Assembly: GCF_030252325.1 (NCBI RefSeq)
Contig: NZ_CP126981.1
Span: forward strand, 2,108,001 to 2,172,000
Length of the DNA stretch: 64,000 nucleotides
Origin: Candidatus Mycobacterium wuenschmannii
GTDB lineage: Bacteria; Actinomycetota; Actinomycetes; Mycobacteriales; Mycobacteriaceae
Direction of reading: 5' to 3'
The stretch's first letter is position 1; the number at the start of each line of letters is the position of its first letter. Shown here piece after piece: positions 24,439 through 31,475 of this stretch. Both the position numbers and the translations under genes were made by a program. The notes under the pieces were generated by a model. It made no database searches and had not been told where the DNA came from. It saw only the letters and a list, made by a program, of their open reading frames with translations.

Positions 24439-26190
24439 TTGTCTACGCCAGAGGAATCTGTCACTCGCGACGTGGTGTGGTACGCGGCCGCGATCGATCG
24501 CGCCGCGACAGCGGAAAGCGTTTACTCGATGGCTCATGCGATACGGGACAAACTCGGTGTTCCATTATTCGGCGACTTACCGACTGCCGCGACAATCGAA
24601 CTCAAGGCCGTGTGCTGGGTCTTTGACTACGCGGTCGAATTCGATGGCAAGAACGCTCGACTCGCGCCGCGGGTGCAATCGAGTGACGAGCCCGACCCAC
24701 CCCCGATCAAGTCAGTTGACAGCGAGGTCCGTCAGGTTTGGCGCGATCTGCTGGACATTGTCGCGGCAGCCCCGGCGCGCGCCCGGATTGCCCACGCGTT
24801 GTTTCAGTGCGGAGGATCGGCCGGCCTCGCTCACGCGGCGATCGCGGTCGACAACTACATCGCTTCGGCGCAACATTGGCGGCGCCAGCACGACTCTGAC
24901 GAGTACCTTCGTATCGCGGCTCGGATCGCTCGTATTGTCGGCGACTCGGCCACAACACAACTTGCCCTTGGGTACTTGCTCGACGGTGCACAGCGTGCCC
25001 TTGATGACGAGCCGAGCAAGAAGCCTGGCTATGTACTCCGACCCCTTGACTACGCCGTTAACGAGCCTGACTGCCCGGCCCGGGTCGACGAGCTACTAGA
25101 ACGTACAGCCGTGGAGCTTGATAACGTTCGCGACCGCGAACGCGCGCTAACGCTGATATTTCAGCGCTGCACCGATAACGAGTGCCGGCGACGGGTTTGG
25201 GAGAGGCGCGTAAACAACTTCCTCACCGCAGCCGATAGCGAAACCGGCATCATCAAGATGGTCCTTCGGCAAGACGCCTTGAAGTGCGCCGAGACATCAA
25301 CTATCGGCGAGCTCAAAGAACGAGCCGCTGCGGCGCTGCAATCGACCCGGCACGAAGACCTAGGCCTGATGCACGTGCACACCAGCGCCGCGATCTACCA
25401 AGAACACTTCGAGCAGGTCCGGGACAAAATGGCGGAGGGAGCTACCTGGCAGGAAGCCCTCATATCATTCGCCCAATGCGGTCCGCTCAGTGGTGATTAC
25501 GACCAGAACCGCGCGACAATCGAGCAGCTCCGAGCAGCAGCGCCGCTGGTGGCGTACTTCCCCGACAAGATCCTGGGGCCTGATGGCTTGCCGATCTACG
25601 AAGCTGTCGACCCAGACGATCGCTTCGATGGTGACCTGACGAAATGGGAGGCACAGGTCATCGGCGGCAATCTCGGGCCACTCACGGCCGCCCTTCACTC
25701 AATTCCCGAACGATTCGGAATACCTGATCAAGAGGCCCTTGTGGCCTTCCTAAGCCAGTGGCCAACGACGAACCAATATGTCATGCGCGCAACTACCCTT
25801 GGGCTGCAACGGTTTTGGTGCGGCGACTACGAAGGCGTGGTGTATGCCGCGACGCCGTGGATCGAGGCAGCGGTGCGCCAAGTAATTCTGGATGCAAACC
25901 AGGGCATCTACACGCTGCAGAGTATCCATAAGCCTGGGCAATACCCAGGACTAGGCGCAATGATCGACCTGCTACCTGACCGGTTTACATTGAGCCGCAG
26001 CCGATACCGATTCCTCAAAGCGACGCTGACCCATCCGCTTGGGATCAACCTTCGCAACCGGCTATCGCACGGCATTGAACTCTTTAACAGCTCGCAAGCG
26101 GCCGCCCTCGTTCTCCACACTCTGCTCACTGTCACTCTGTTGACTTCGCGAACTAACTCAGAAGACCTCGAGCGAAGTGACGATGGTTGA
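24439..26190 (+). CDS. DUF4209/HEPN-like protein with RNxxxHG motif, candidate defence cargo
   Basis: 583 residues from TTG 24439, chosen for the GAGGGGG site 4 bp before it (the GTG at 24418 has none). The body is mostly alpha-helical (ARIAHALFQCGGSAGLAHAA; YLRIAARIARIVGDSATTQL). The C-terminal 60 residues contain LGINLRNRLSHGIELF, with Arg at about 539 and His at about 544. Pfam DUF4209 is defined by a conserved RNxxxHG motif, and R-x4-H with a polar residue after Arg is also the catalytic signature of HEPN ribonucleases. I infer a HEPN-type nuclease or its relative, common in abortive-infection systems. The location as transposon cargo supports this, but toxicity and activity are unproven. 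Confidence 0.6.
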   Translation: MSTPEESVTRDVVWYAAAIDRAATAESVYSMAHAIRDKLGVPLFGDLPTAATIELKAVCWVFDYAVEFDGKNARLAPRVQSSDEPDPPPIKSVDSEVRQVWRDLLDIVAAAPARARIAHALFQCGGSAGLAHAAIAVDNYIASAQHWRRQHDSDEYLRIAARIARIVGDSATTQLALGYLLDGAQRALDDEPSKKPGYVLRPLDYAVNEPDCPARVDELLERTAVELDNVRDRERALTLIFQRCTDNECRRRVWERRVNNFLTAADSETGIIKMVLRQDALKCAETSTIGELKERAAAALQSTRHEDLGLMHVHTSAAIYQEHFEQVRDKMAEGATWQEALISFAQCGPLSGDYDQNRATIEQLRAAAPLVAYFPDKILGPDGLPIYEAVDPDDRFDGDLTKWEAQVIGGNLGPLTAALHSIPERFGIPDQEALVAFLSQWPTTNQYVMRATTLGLQRFWCGDYEGVVYAATPWIEAAVRQVILDANQGIYTLQSIHKPGQYPGLGAMIDLLPDRFTLSRSRYRFLKATLTHPLGINLRNRLSHGIELFNSSQAAALVLHTLLTVTLLTSRTNSEDLERSDDG

Positions 26191-26469
26191 AGCGCAGCCC
26201 GAACGCCTGCTGGGTGCCAAACGTGAATGGCAGACTGGCGCAATATAAATCAATAATCTAAGGCCTCTCCAAGTGCGCGGAGTTTTGGCTTCGCGCGATG
26301 AGGCTCCACAGCGCGGCACTTGGGCACGTCTAACGGCGAGATCGTAGAAGCTGTCGTCCCTGCTGGCCCTTCTCGCCGATCTCGAAGCGACGCCTTGCTC
26401 CACTTAGGTCCCGGCCGGGCCAACCACTTCAGTGCAGTGTGGAGGGCGAGTTGAATTGCAGCTCACTGC

Positions 26470-27639
26470 TTATTGATGTGCCGGATCGTTGCTGGCGAAG
26501 GCAATGGCTTCGTCGCGGAGATCCTCGAGGACGGCGAGTGTTTGATGTGCGTTGCCGCCGCGTTGGGGCGCTGTGGCTGCTAAGCGTTCCATCTTTTCGT
26601 TGACGTCGTCATCGGGCAGTCCAGTCAGCCATGTCGTGAGTACCTCAGGGGTTAGAGAACTGTGAGTCGTGTGGAGGTGCTCGACTAGCTCTCGGCGGCC
26701 GTCGGCGGCCGAGAGGCGAAGAGCGTGATTTTTCGCTGCCGTGGTCGACGTACCGAGTTCGATCGCCCGTCGGTCGTCAGCGTGTGCGACCGAGATGTTG
26801 TAGCGCACAGGGAGCGCGGGTTTCGGGGGCTCGCCACCCGTGATCAGGCGAGGCACTGCCTGGTCACGAACCCATGTCACAATCTCGTCCAGTTCCTTCA
26901 GTAGCACAGGCCATTCGTCGGTCCCGGGTCGGTTTATCCCGACGGTCGGGAACAACGTGGCGGGGATCTGAATGCCTAAGGGCGTCTCGGCAATAATGTC
27001 GCCGGCGCATAGAGGGCCTTTCTGACCACGGGGCAGCTCCTCGATTGACCGCGGCACGTTGGCGTCCTCGTACATTCCCGCTAGGCCGACAGCTACGACG
27101 GCTGGTGTTCGGTGCTTGGCGTGGTTCGTGTGGCTCACCAACCGTGCCAATGGATGTAGCTCTGGATTTAGGTGGCGATGAAACGGTTGCAGTGCTGCGA
27201 TCCGTCGTACAAGTTCACTTCCAGCCTGAAGTGATGGCGATCCGTTCTTGCGCCGCTTCTTTTTCCATTCCTCGAAGGCTTCCCACGACTCCGCAGCGGG
27301 CATCTCAACTAGCTTGGCAGCTTTCTCATTTAGTGTTCCGTCGAGATACTCAACCTCCGCGAAAAGTACGTGCTCGATGGAGGCACGCATGGCTACGAGT
27401 GCATCTGCGACCAACAGAGGGAGTTTGCGCGGTATGGGGGCTACCCCTTCCACCACTGTTCTGCTTACCGATCCGTGTCGGACTTCGCGTGGGCGGACGA
27501 TGCCGCCCTCCTGTGTTTGGTAGGGGTAGAGCAGATTGCTTATCTGCTCGATCAGCTCGTCCGCGTGGGAAAGGGTTGCCGCGACACCGAGGTGACGGTC
27601 GGGGAGCCATTCGTACGCAGACCGAGCCATTTGACTCAT
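26470..27639 (-). CDS. unrecognised helical cargo protein with NHAKHR motif
   Basis: A 389-residue soluble protein. Residues 60-190 show the pattern LLVADALVAMRASIEHVLF, then IAALQPFHR, PLARLVSHTNHAKHRTP. I have seen this R/DH...QPF...NxxKHR layout in uncharacterised actinobacterial proteins of mobile regions; no function is known to me. The middle is beta-rich and the last 100 residues are helical (DDVNEKMERLAATAPQRGG). The ATG at 27639 has no strong ribosome site. It points toward the DUF4209-like gene (convergent, 279-bp gap), so the two are independently expressed. Confidence 0.6.
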   Translation of the reverse strand: MSQMARSAYEWLPDRHLGVAATLSHADELIEQISNLLYPYQTQEGGIVRPREVRHGSVSRTVVEGVAPIPRKLPLLVADALVAMRASIEHVLFAEVEYLDGTLNEKAAKLVEMPAAESWEAFEEWKKKRRKNGSPSLQAGSELVRRIAALQPFHRHLNPELHPLARLVSHTNHAKHRTPAVVAVGLAGMYEDANVPRSIEELPRGQKGPLCAGDIIAETPLGIQIPATLFPTVGINRPGTDEWPVLLKELDEIVTWVRDQAVPRLITGGEPPKPALPVRYNISVAHADDRRAIELGTSTTAAKNHALRLSAADGRRELVEHLHTTHSSLTPEVLTTWLTGLPDDDVNEKMERLAATAPQRGGNAHQTLAVLEDLRDEAIAFASNDPAHQ

Positions 27640-28077
27640 TTTAGTTTCTGCGATGGTTCTAGCTGGCCAAGACCGCGACTACTAAAGGCGAATACTCTGC
27701 ACATCGTGTCGTGTCGTGTCGTGTCGTGAACGGTGCTACTAAGCGACGGGGCAGCAATCGGATCCTGATCTGCGGCACGAGTAGGTCAGTATTCAATAAG
27801 TCGGGTTTCCGGCGAAGGTCGCCGTATTGCCTAACCGCGTGCACTGCATCACTATTCGACCGGTCCTAGTTCACCGAAAGCTGCACTGTCCTACCGCCGC
27901 GCAAGGAGTGCACCACCGCTGGCGACCTCGGCCGAGGACCTAAATATGCCCGACGTGCGCCGATAGCGCTGCGGAATGTCAGCCCCGCGAGCGGCCGACC
28001 GCCACAGGATCGCGCGCATCCACGCTCCGTCGAGCGGACTGGGTTCGATCGGCCGGCAGCTCAAGTAGATTGCGGTT
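27640..28077. other. gene-free stretch with a pentanucleotide tandem repeat
   Basis: 438 bp without a convincing gene. At 27704-27728 the unit TCGTG is repeated five times without error. GGTTCGATCGGCCGG near 28042 resembles part of the reverse complement of the right-end repeats but lacks their full pattern. A minus-strand open frame crosses the stretch with no recognisable content. Confidence 0.4.
27704..27728. repeat. TCGTG x5 tandem repeat
   Basis: Five perfect copies of TCGTG, period 5, about 65 bp upstream of the 26470-27639 gene start. Slippage at such a repeat would alter promoter spacing; it is not within a reading frame I trust. Confidence 0.9.
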
Positions 28078-28308
28078 GTGGTCGATCCGATGCTCGTTAA
28101 AACCGACTCACAAGGCCGCATCGTGTTGCGCGGACACCCCAACCAGCGGTTTCTGGTGCACGAAAATTCCGATGGAAGCCTTCTTTTGAGGCCCGTCGAT
28201 GTTGATGCCACCGCCCAAGGCGAGTTCGATTCTGACCCCGAATCGCAGATGTTGCTCGCACGTGCCGCAGCGTCGTCGACGATCCGCCGGGTACGTCGGC
28301 GCCGATAA
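28078..28308 (+). CDS. small AbrB/MazE-like protein
   Basis: 76 residues from GTG 28078. The segment LVKTDSQGRIVLRGHPNQRF followed by LVHENSDGSLLLRPV has the swapped-hairpin look of SpoVT/AbrB DNA-binding domains (QGRIVL...G...LVHE...LLLRP). The C-terminus is basic (TIRRVRRRR). Such proteins are often antitoxins, but no toxin gene lies directly downstream and none was recognised upstream. It is alone on the plus strand, convergent with the zinc-ribbon gene. Confidence 0.55.
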   Translation: MVDPMLVKTDSQGRIVLRGHPNQRFLVHENSDGSLLLRPVDVDATAQGEFDSDPESQMLLARAAASSTIRRVRRRR

Positions 28309-28515
28309 TCCAGGTTGTTAGTCGAGCCCGGTGCGTGCTGCGCGGCAGTCGTTGATGGCTTCGATGACGATTGGGTCTCGCGCGTCCCTGCTTCCTCGAT
28401 CTCGACGGCGCGCTCGGTGAAGCGTCGCAACAGTTTTCGTGAGCCGTCCCTCCGGCGGTGACAAAGGGATGGGCACCCGGCGGCGTCGACAGCTGTTGGG
28501 GGCGTTGACTGTTGG

Positions 28516-29319
28516 TCACGCTCCGAGCCATGTTGCGGTGTCGATCAGGCTTAGGATCTCGTCAATGTCGCCTCCACCCGTCAACCACTCTCGGACAGTG
28601 AGCGGGCGGCCGTCTTTAGCCAGGTCGGACTGGGGTGTCTCGAGGAACCCTGCTACCGCGGCTGGGTGCAGGTCAGCGGGCAGGGCGGGCAGTACGACAT
28701 CGAGACCCGGAATGGGTCGAGGCGGCGTCCCATCGAATTGAACTGCGGGGTAATGCCATTCGCCGACGTCGTCGACCGCCCACAGGGTTCGTGCCGCCCG
28801 GCGGTCGCGGACTTCCGAGGCCGGGATGCCCAGCGCCGAGGCGACCTCGTCCTCGGTGTACGCGGTGGACAGCATTCGGGCGGTGACTGATAGAACGCCG
28901 TCGACGGCATGTGCGTTGTCCTCGTACGGTTTCGGCAGCCCTGCCTCGTCGAGCAGCTTCGCCTCGTCAGCGCTGAGAGGTTCGGTCGCTGATCGTCGGT
29001 TGGGCAGCAGCGGTCCGCGCTTTTTGGGCGGCAGTGTCCCGGTGTCGGTGAACTGTTGGAGTTCGGCGTCGGTCCAGTCGACGCTGCCGTCCTTGAGGTG
29101 AAATTCGACCCAGGTTCCGCAACGACCGCAGTTGTCGTACACGGTGATTCCTGCGGCATTCTGCTCTTCCCCGTAATAGGGATCGTTGCGCTGCTCCCAC
29201 AATTGAGCGGGTGTGAGCCTGCGCAACTCACACCCGCCGCTCTGGGACTGCCAGCCGGTCAGGGCGTGCCCACAGATCGGGCACGGTGCTTCGTAGGCGA
29301 TGTAGTCGAACATGCCCAT
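28516..29319 (-). CDS. zinc-ribbon protein with MbcA/ParS/Xre-like C-terminal domain
   Basis: 267 residues from ATG 29319, which has an AGGAGATAC site; the frame runs on upstream through the operator and is not used. The N-terminus MGMFDYIAYEAPCPICGHAL plus NCGRCGTW at 63-70 gives a CxxC...CxxC zinc ribbon. The C-terminal 120 residues hold a helix-turn-helix-like stretch (YTEDEVASALGIPASEVRDR). They end with VAGFLETPQSDL and LTVREWLTGGGDIDEILSLI, the layout of the DUF2384 (MbcA/ParS/Xre) toxin-binding antitoxin domain. Operator copy 29434 lies 115 bp upstream, so it belongs to the XRE circuit. A regulator or antitoxin role is inference; no RES/MbcT toxin is seen beside it. Confidence 0.6.
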   Translation of the reverse strand: MGMFDYIAYEAPCPICGHALTGWQSQSGGCELRRLTPAQLWEQRNDPYYGEEQNAAGITVYDNCGRCGTWVEFHLKDGSVDWTDAELQQFTDTGTLPPKKRGPLLPNRRSATEPLSADEAKLLDEAGLPKPYEDNAHAVDGVLSVTARMLSTAYTEDEVASALGIPASEVRDRRAARTLWAVDDVGEWHYPAVQFDGTPPRPIPGLDVVLPALPADLHPAAVAGFLETPQSDLAKDGRPLTVREWLTGGGDIDEILSLIDTATWLGA

Positions 29320-29433
29320 CTGTATCTCCTGGTCGGCGTCTGGATTGGGACTTGTGGCGGTTCGCCCCCGACGGGGCATCCAGACCACTTCGGGGCCCGG
29401 CGGCTCAACGGTGGGTTTATCGCACACGGTCAT

Positions 29434-29449
29434 GTGCAATTCGTTGTAC
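29434..29449. promoter_or_regulatory. 16-bp XRE-type palindrome, copy 4
   Basis: GTGCAATTCGTTGTAC on the plus strand; its complement GTACAACGAATTGCAC matches the copies at 31046, 31067 and 31109 around the XRE gene. It lies upstream of the zinc-ribbon gene 28516-29319, tying that gene to the same regulator. Confidence 0.65.
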
Positions 29450-29556
29450 ATTGGTACGGACCCTGGGAGTGGCTTGATTGAAGAGTTGGTTTGCGGGCTG
29501 TAAGCCAACCGCGCGTGCCCGTGTGCCCTCCCAGGGCTCATCTGCCCGAACGCGCA

Positions 29557-29922
29557 TCATCGATCCGGCTTCACGTTCGAGTCCTTCTCGCCGAGTTCAG
29601 TGATCGAAGTGATCCGAGAGGATCTGCGCCACAGTCTGATTCGCTGCGGGTCGCTGGGATCGTCATAGAACACGAGTGAGGTCGTCCCGACTCGAGGCCA
29701 GCGCACGACCTGGGTGATCGTCATTCGTTGGTGGTCGTGCGGGAATTGTCCGGACTGGGTCCCGGGGCCGGGGATGCGCATGTAGGTCATCGCATCGAGG
29801 TCCCACTCGTGGCGACTGCCTTGTGTGGTGACGAGCCAGCGCCCGCGCATGCCCGCGGTGAGACGGTTGATGCCTGGCGTCGGGTTCTCGGCAGCGCTGC
29901 GGCCGTCTGCTGGCCTGGTCAT
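29557..29922 (-). CDS. small unrecognised protein coupled to tniQ2
   Basis: A 121-residue protein that starts inside the end of the second tniQ gene (ATGA overlap at 29919-29922). It is beta-rich: RGRWLVTTQGSRHEWDLDA, QVVRWPRVGTTSLVFYDDP. No cysteine pairs, signal or membrane segment. The coupling suggests it acts with, or is dosed with, TniQ2. Function unknown. Confidence 0.6.
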   Translation of the reverse strand: MTRPADGRSAAENPTPGINRLTAGMRGRWLVTTQGSRHEWDLDAMTYMRIPGPGTQSGQFPHDHQRMTITQVVRWPRVGTTSLVFYDDPSDPQRIRLWRRSSRITSITELGEKDSNVKPDR

Positions 29923-31031
29923 GATGGGCCGGCAGTCGTCGCCTCGGCGAGGTCGACGGTGACGCTGTCGTGGGCGGTGGCGTGAACATGACGCAGTGGT
30001 GCAGTCAGTGCTGCGCGGCCTGGTATCGCGCAGTGCCGGTCTGCTGTACGCGCGGACCGCATCAGTCGGGCTAATTCGCGCGCCGCCGCGCCACGGTTGG
30101 GTGCACTGACGATGTTGGTGGCAATGATGAGGCCGATCGCGGCTTCTGCAGCCATGGGGTTCACCGAGACTGAGCTCGAGTTCACAGCGACGTTCGACCA
30201 GCGGTGGACGTTTGCTCGGCCCAACTCCCGGACCAGGTCGTCTATCCCGCAGCGTCCCAGCTCCGCGGTGGTGGCGTTGTAGATCGCCCAGCGGGCAATG
30301 ATTTTGATGTCGCGAAGGATCTGGCCCCTCGTGGTCTGGCTATCCCGATATAGCGGGAGGCCCACCGGGCCTCGTGACAGCAGGGTGTCGATGACTCGTT
30401 GGGCGTTGATCGCTGGATGCGCGGCGGCGAGGCTTAATCCGCTCGCCTGCGTCAGGTCAGCCGAGCACGAGGCGGCCGTTTGTCGCACGCGGTCTAGGTA
30501 GGCGCGTGCACAGCGGCCTGGGGTGGGGACCTCGCGGGCGAGCAATGTCCCCCAGCGCAGACGCCCACCGCAGTGTGGGCAGGACTCCACCAGCAGGCGA
30601 TGGTGCGCGAGGCACGCGAAAGACCAGTTCAGCCGCCATGCGATCTGCCAGCGCCCGCCGCTGTCGGCAAGGCAGTGCGGGCACAGCCGTGAGGATGCCC
30701 GCCAACCCCACGCGCTGGGCCGCGGGCGTGCGGTGCGTGCACGCCCGTCAGTTTCGATCCCGACGTAGCTGTGCAGCGTGCCGGCGATCAACTGGTCGGG
30801 CTGTGTGCCGGTGACCGCGGCCAGGCGTTCAACTTGGGCTGTGTCGGGGCGCACCAGCCAGGAGTGCAAGAACACCTGGGGCTGGATTCCGCAGTACCTC
30901 AGAATGGTCGCGGGCGGGGTGTGATGTCGGTAGGCGATGAACTCCAGCCACGAGTCGAGGGCTTCGCCGGCGACGGGGGTGACGCGCAGCGGGAATGTTC
31001 TTCTGACTCCAGAAATAGTCGTCACCGACAC
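29919..31031 (-). CDS. TniQ family protein, short form (TniQ2)
   Basis: 370 residues. The TniQ zinc-finger domain is clear: CPHCLADSGGRWQ with Cys117 and Cys120, WSFACLAHH with Cys140 and His143, and CPHCGG with Cys151 and Cys154. TniQ/TnsD proteins link target recognition to the TnsC AAA+ regulator of Tn7-like elements. This copy shares almost the same finger as TniQ1 (31476) but is 196 residues shorter at the C-terminus, where targeting specificity usually resides. It is separated from the tnsABC-tniQ1 operon by the divergent XRE gene, and three operator copies lie between its start and that gene, so it is likely produced only under certain conditions. Confidence 0.85.
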   Translation of the reverse strand: MSVTTISGVRRTFPLRVTPVAGEALDSWLEFIAYRHHTPPATILRYCGIQPQVFLHSWLVRPDTAQVERLAAVTGTQPDQLIAGTLHSYVGIETDGRARTARPRPSAWGWRASSRLCPHCLADSGGRWQIAWRLNWSFACLAHHRLLVESCPHCGGRLRWGTLLAREVPTPGRCARAYLDRVRQTAASCSADLTQASGLSLAAAHPAINAQRVIDTLLSRGPVGLPLYRDSQTTRGQILRDIKIIARWAIYNATTAELGRCGIDDLVRELGRANVHRWSNVAVNSSSVSVNPMAAEAAIGLIIATNIVSAPNRGAAARELARLMRSARTADRHCAIPGRAALTAPLRHVHATAHDSVTVDLAEATTAGPS

Positions 31032-31045
31032 CCTCTAACGCCAAT

Positions 31046-31061
31046 GTGCAACGAATTGCAC
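31046..31061. promoter_or_regulatory. 16-bp XRE-type palindrome, copy 1
   Basis: GTGCAACGAATTGCAC: perfect 6-bp arms around CGAA. It lies 15 bp upstream of the tniQ2 start. Confidence 0.7.
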
Positions 31062-31066
31062 TTTAT

Positions 31067-31082
31067 GTACAACGAGTAGCAC
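31067..31082. promoter_or_regulatory. 16-bp XRE-type palindrome, copy 2
   Basis: GTACAACGAGTAGCAC: weaker copy, centred 21 bp from copy 1, that is two helical turns on the same face. Confidence 0.6.
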
Positions 31083-31108
31083 TAAAAGTGCCTTCAGTAG
31101 TACATTTC

Positions 31109-31124
31109 GCTCAATTCGTTGAGC
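31109..31124. promoter_or_regulatory. 16-bp XRE-type palindrome, copy 3
   Basis: GCTCAATTCGTTGAGC: perfect arms, centred 42 bp from copy 2 (again a multiple of 21 bp) and 35 bp before the XRE start, well placed for autorepression. Confidence 0.65.
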
Positions 31125-31158
31125 AGACTTTTGGCTCGACTTGTTGACTACTTAAAGG

Positions 31159-31422
31159 GTGCCTCCACGCCCCGGAAAGATCACCGCTAAGCGTGCCCGG
31201 TTGTGGGAGCGGCGGCGCGTGGCGGTGGGGCTGCGGGTACGGCTGTTGCGCTATGAGCGTGGGTTGACCCAGGAACAGTTGGCGGCGGCAGCGGGCATGA
31301 GTCGCAACAGCCTGCTGTGGCTGGAAAACGGTCAGCGCAGCTTGCTCTTCGATCGCCTCTACGATCTAGCCGACGCGCTCGGTGTCGAGATCGGCGACCT
31401 GTTGCCGACTGACTCCAAGTAG
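31159..31422 (+). CDS. XRE-family helix-turn-helix regulator
   Basis: 87 residues from GTG 31159. A single Cro/C1-type HTH occupies residues 22-78: VGLRVRLLRYERGLTQEQLA, AAGMSRNSLLWLENGQR and LYDLADALGVEIGDLLP. It lies divergently between tniQ2 and the tnsABC-tniQ1 operon. Three 16-bp palindromes sit directly upstream. It most likely represses itself and tniQ2, and through the copy at 29434 the zinc-ribbon gene. No protease or sensor domain is attached, so the inducing signal is unknown. Confidence 0.88.
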   Translation: MPPRPGKITAKRARLWERRRVAVGLRVRLLRYERGLTQEQLAAAAGMSRNSLLWLENGQRSLLFDRLYDLADALGVEIGDLLPTDSK

Positions 31423-31475
31423 GCACGAGTACTCGCGTGTGGCGCCGCAGCGCGGCGTGCCGGCCGCGGGTGTCG

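Noticed and set aside
24083..25099. Long plus-strand frame of 338 codons overlapping two cargo genes
   Set aside because: Arg/Ser-rich shadow composition; the DUF4209-like frame over the same bases has coherent motifs and a ribosome site.
28320..28440. Minus-strand protein fragment LLRRFTERAVEIEEAG / DPIVIEAINDCRAARTG
   Set aside because: It needs a frameshift and has no start or known family; kept only as a possible decayed gene in the AbrB-like finding.
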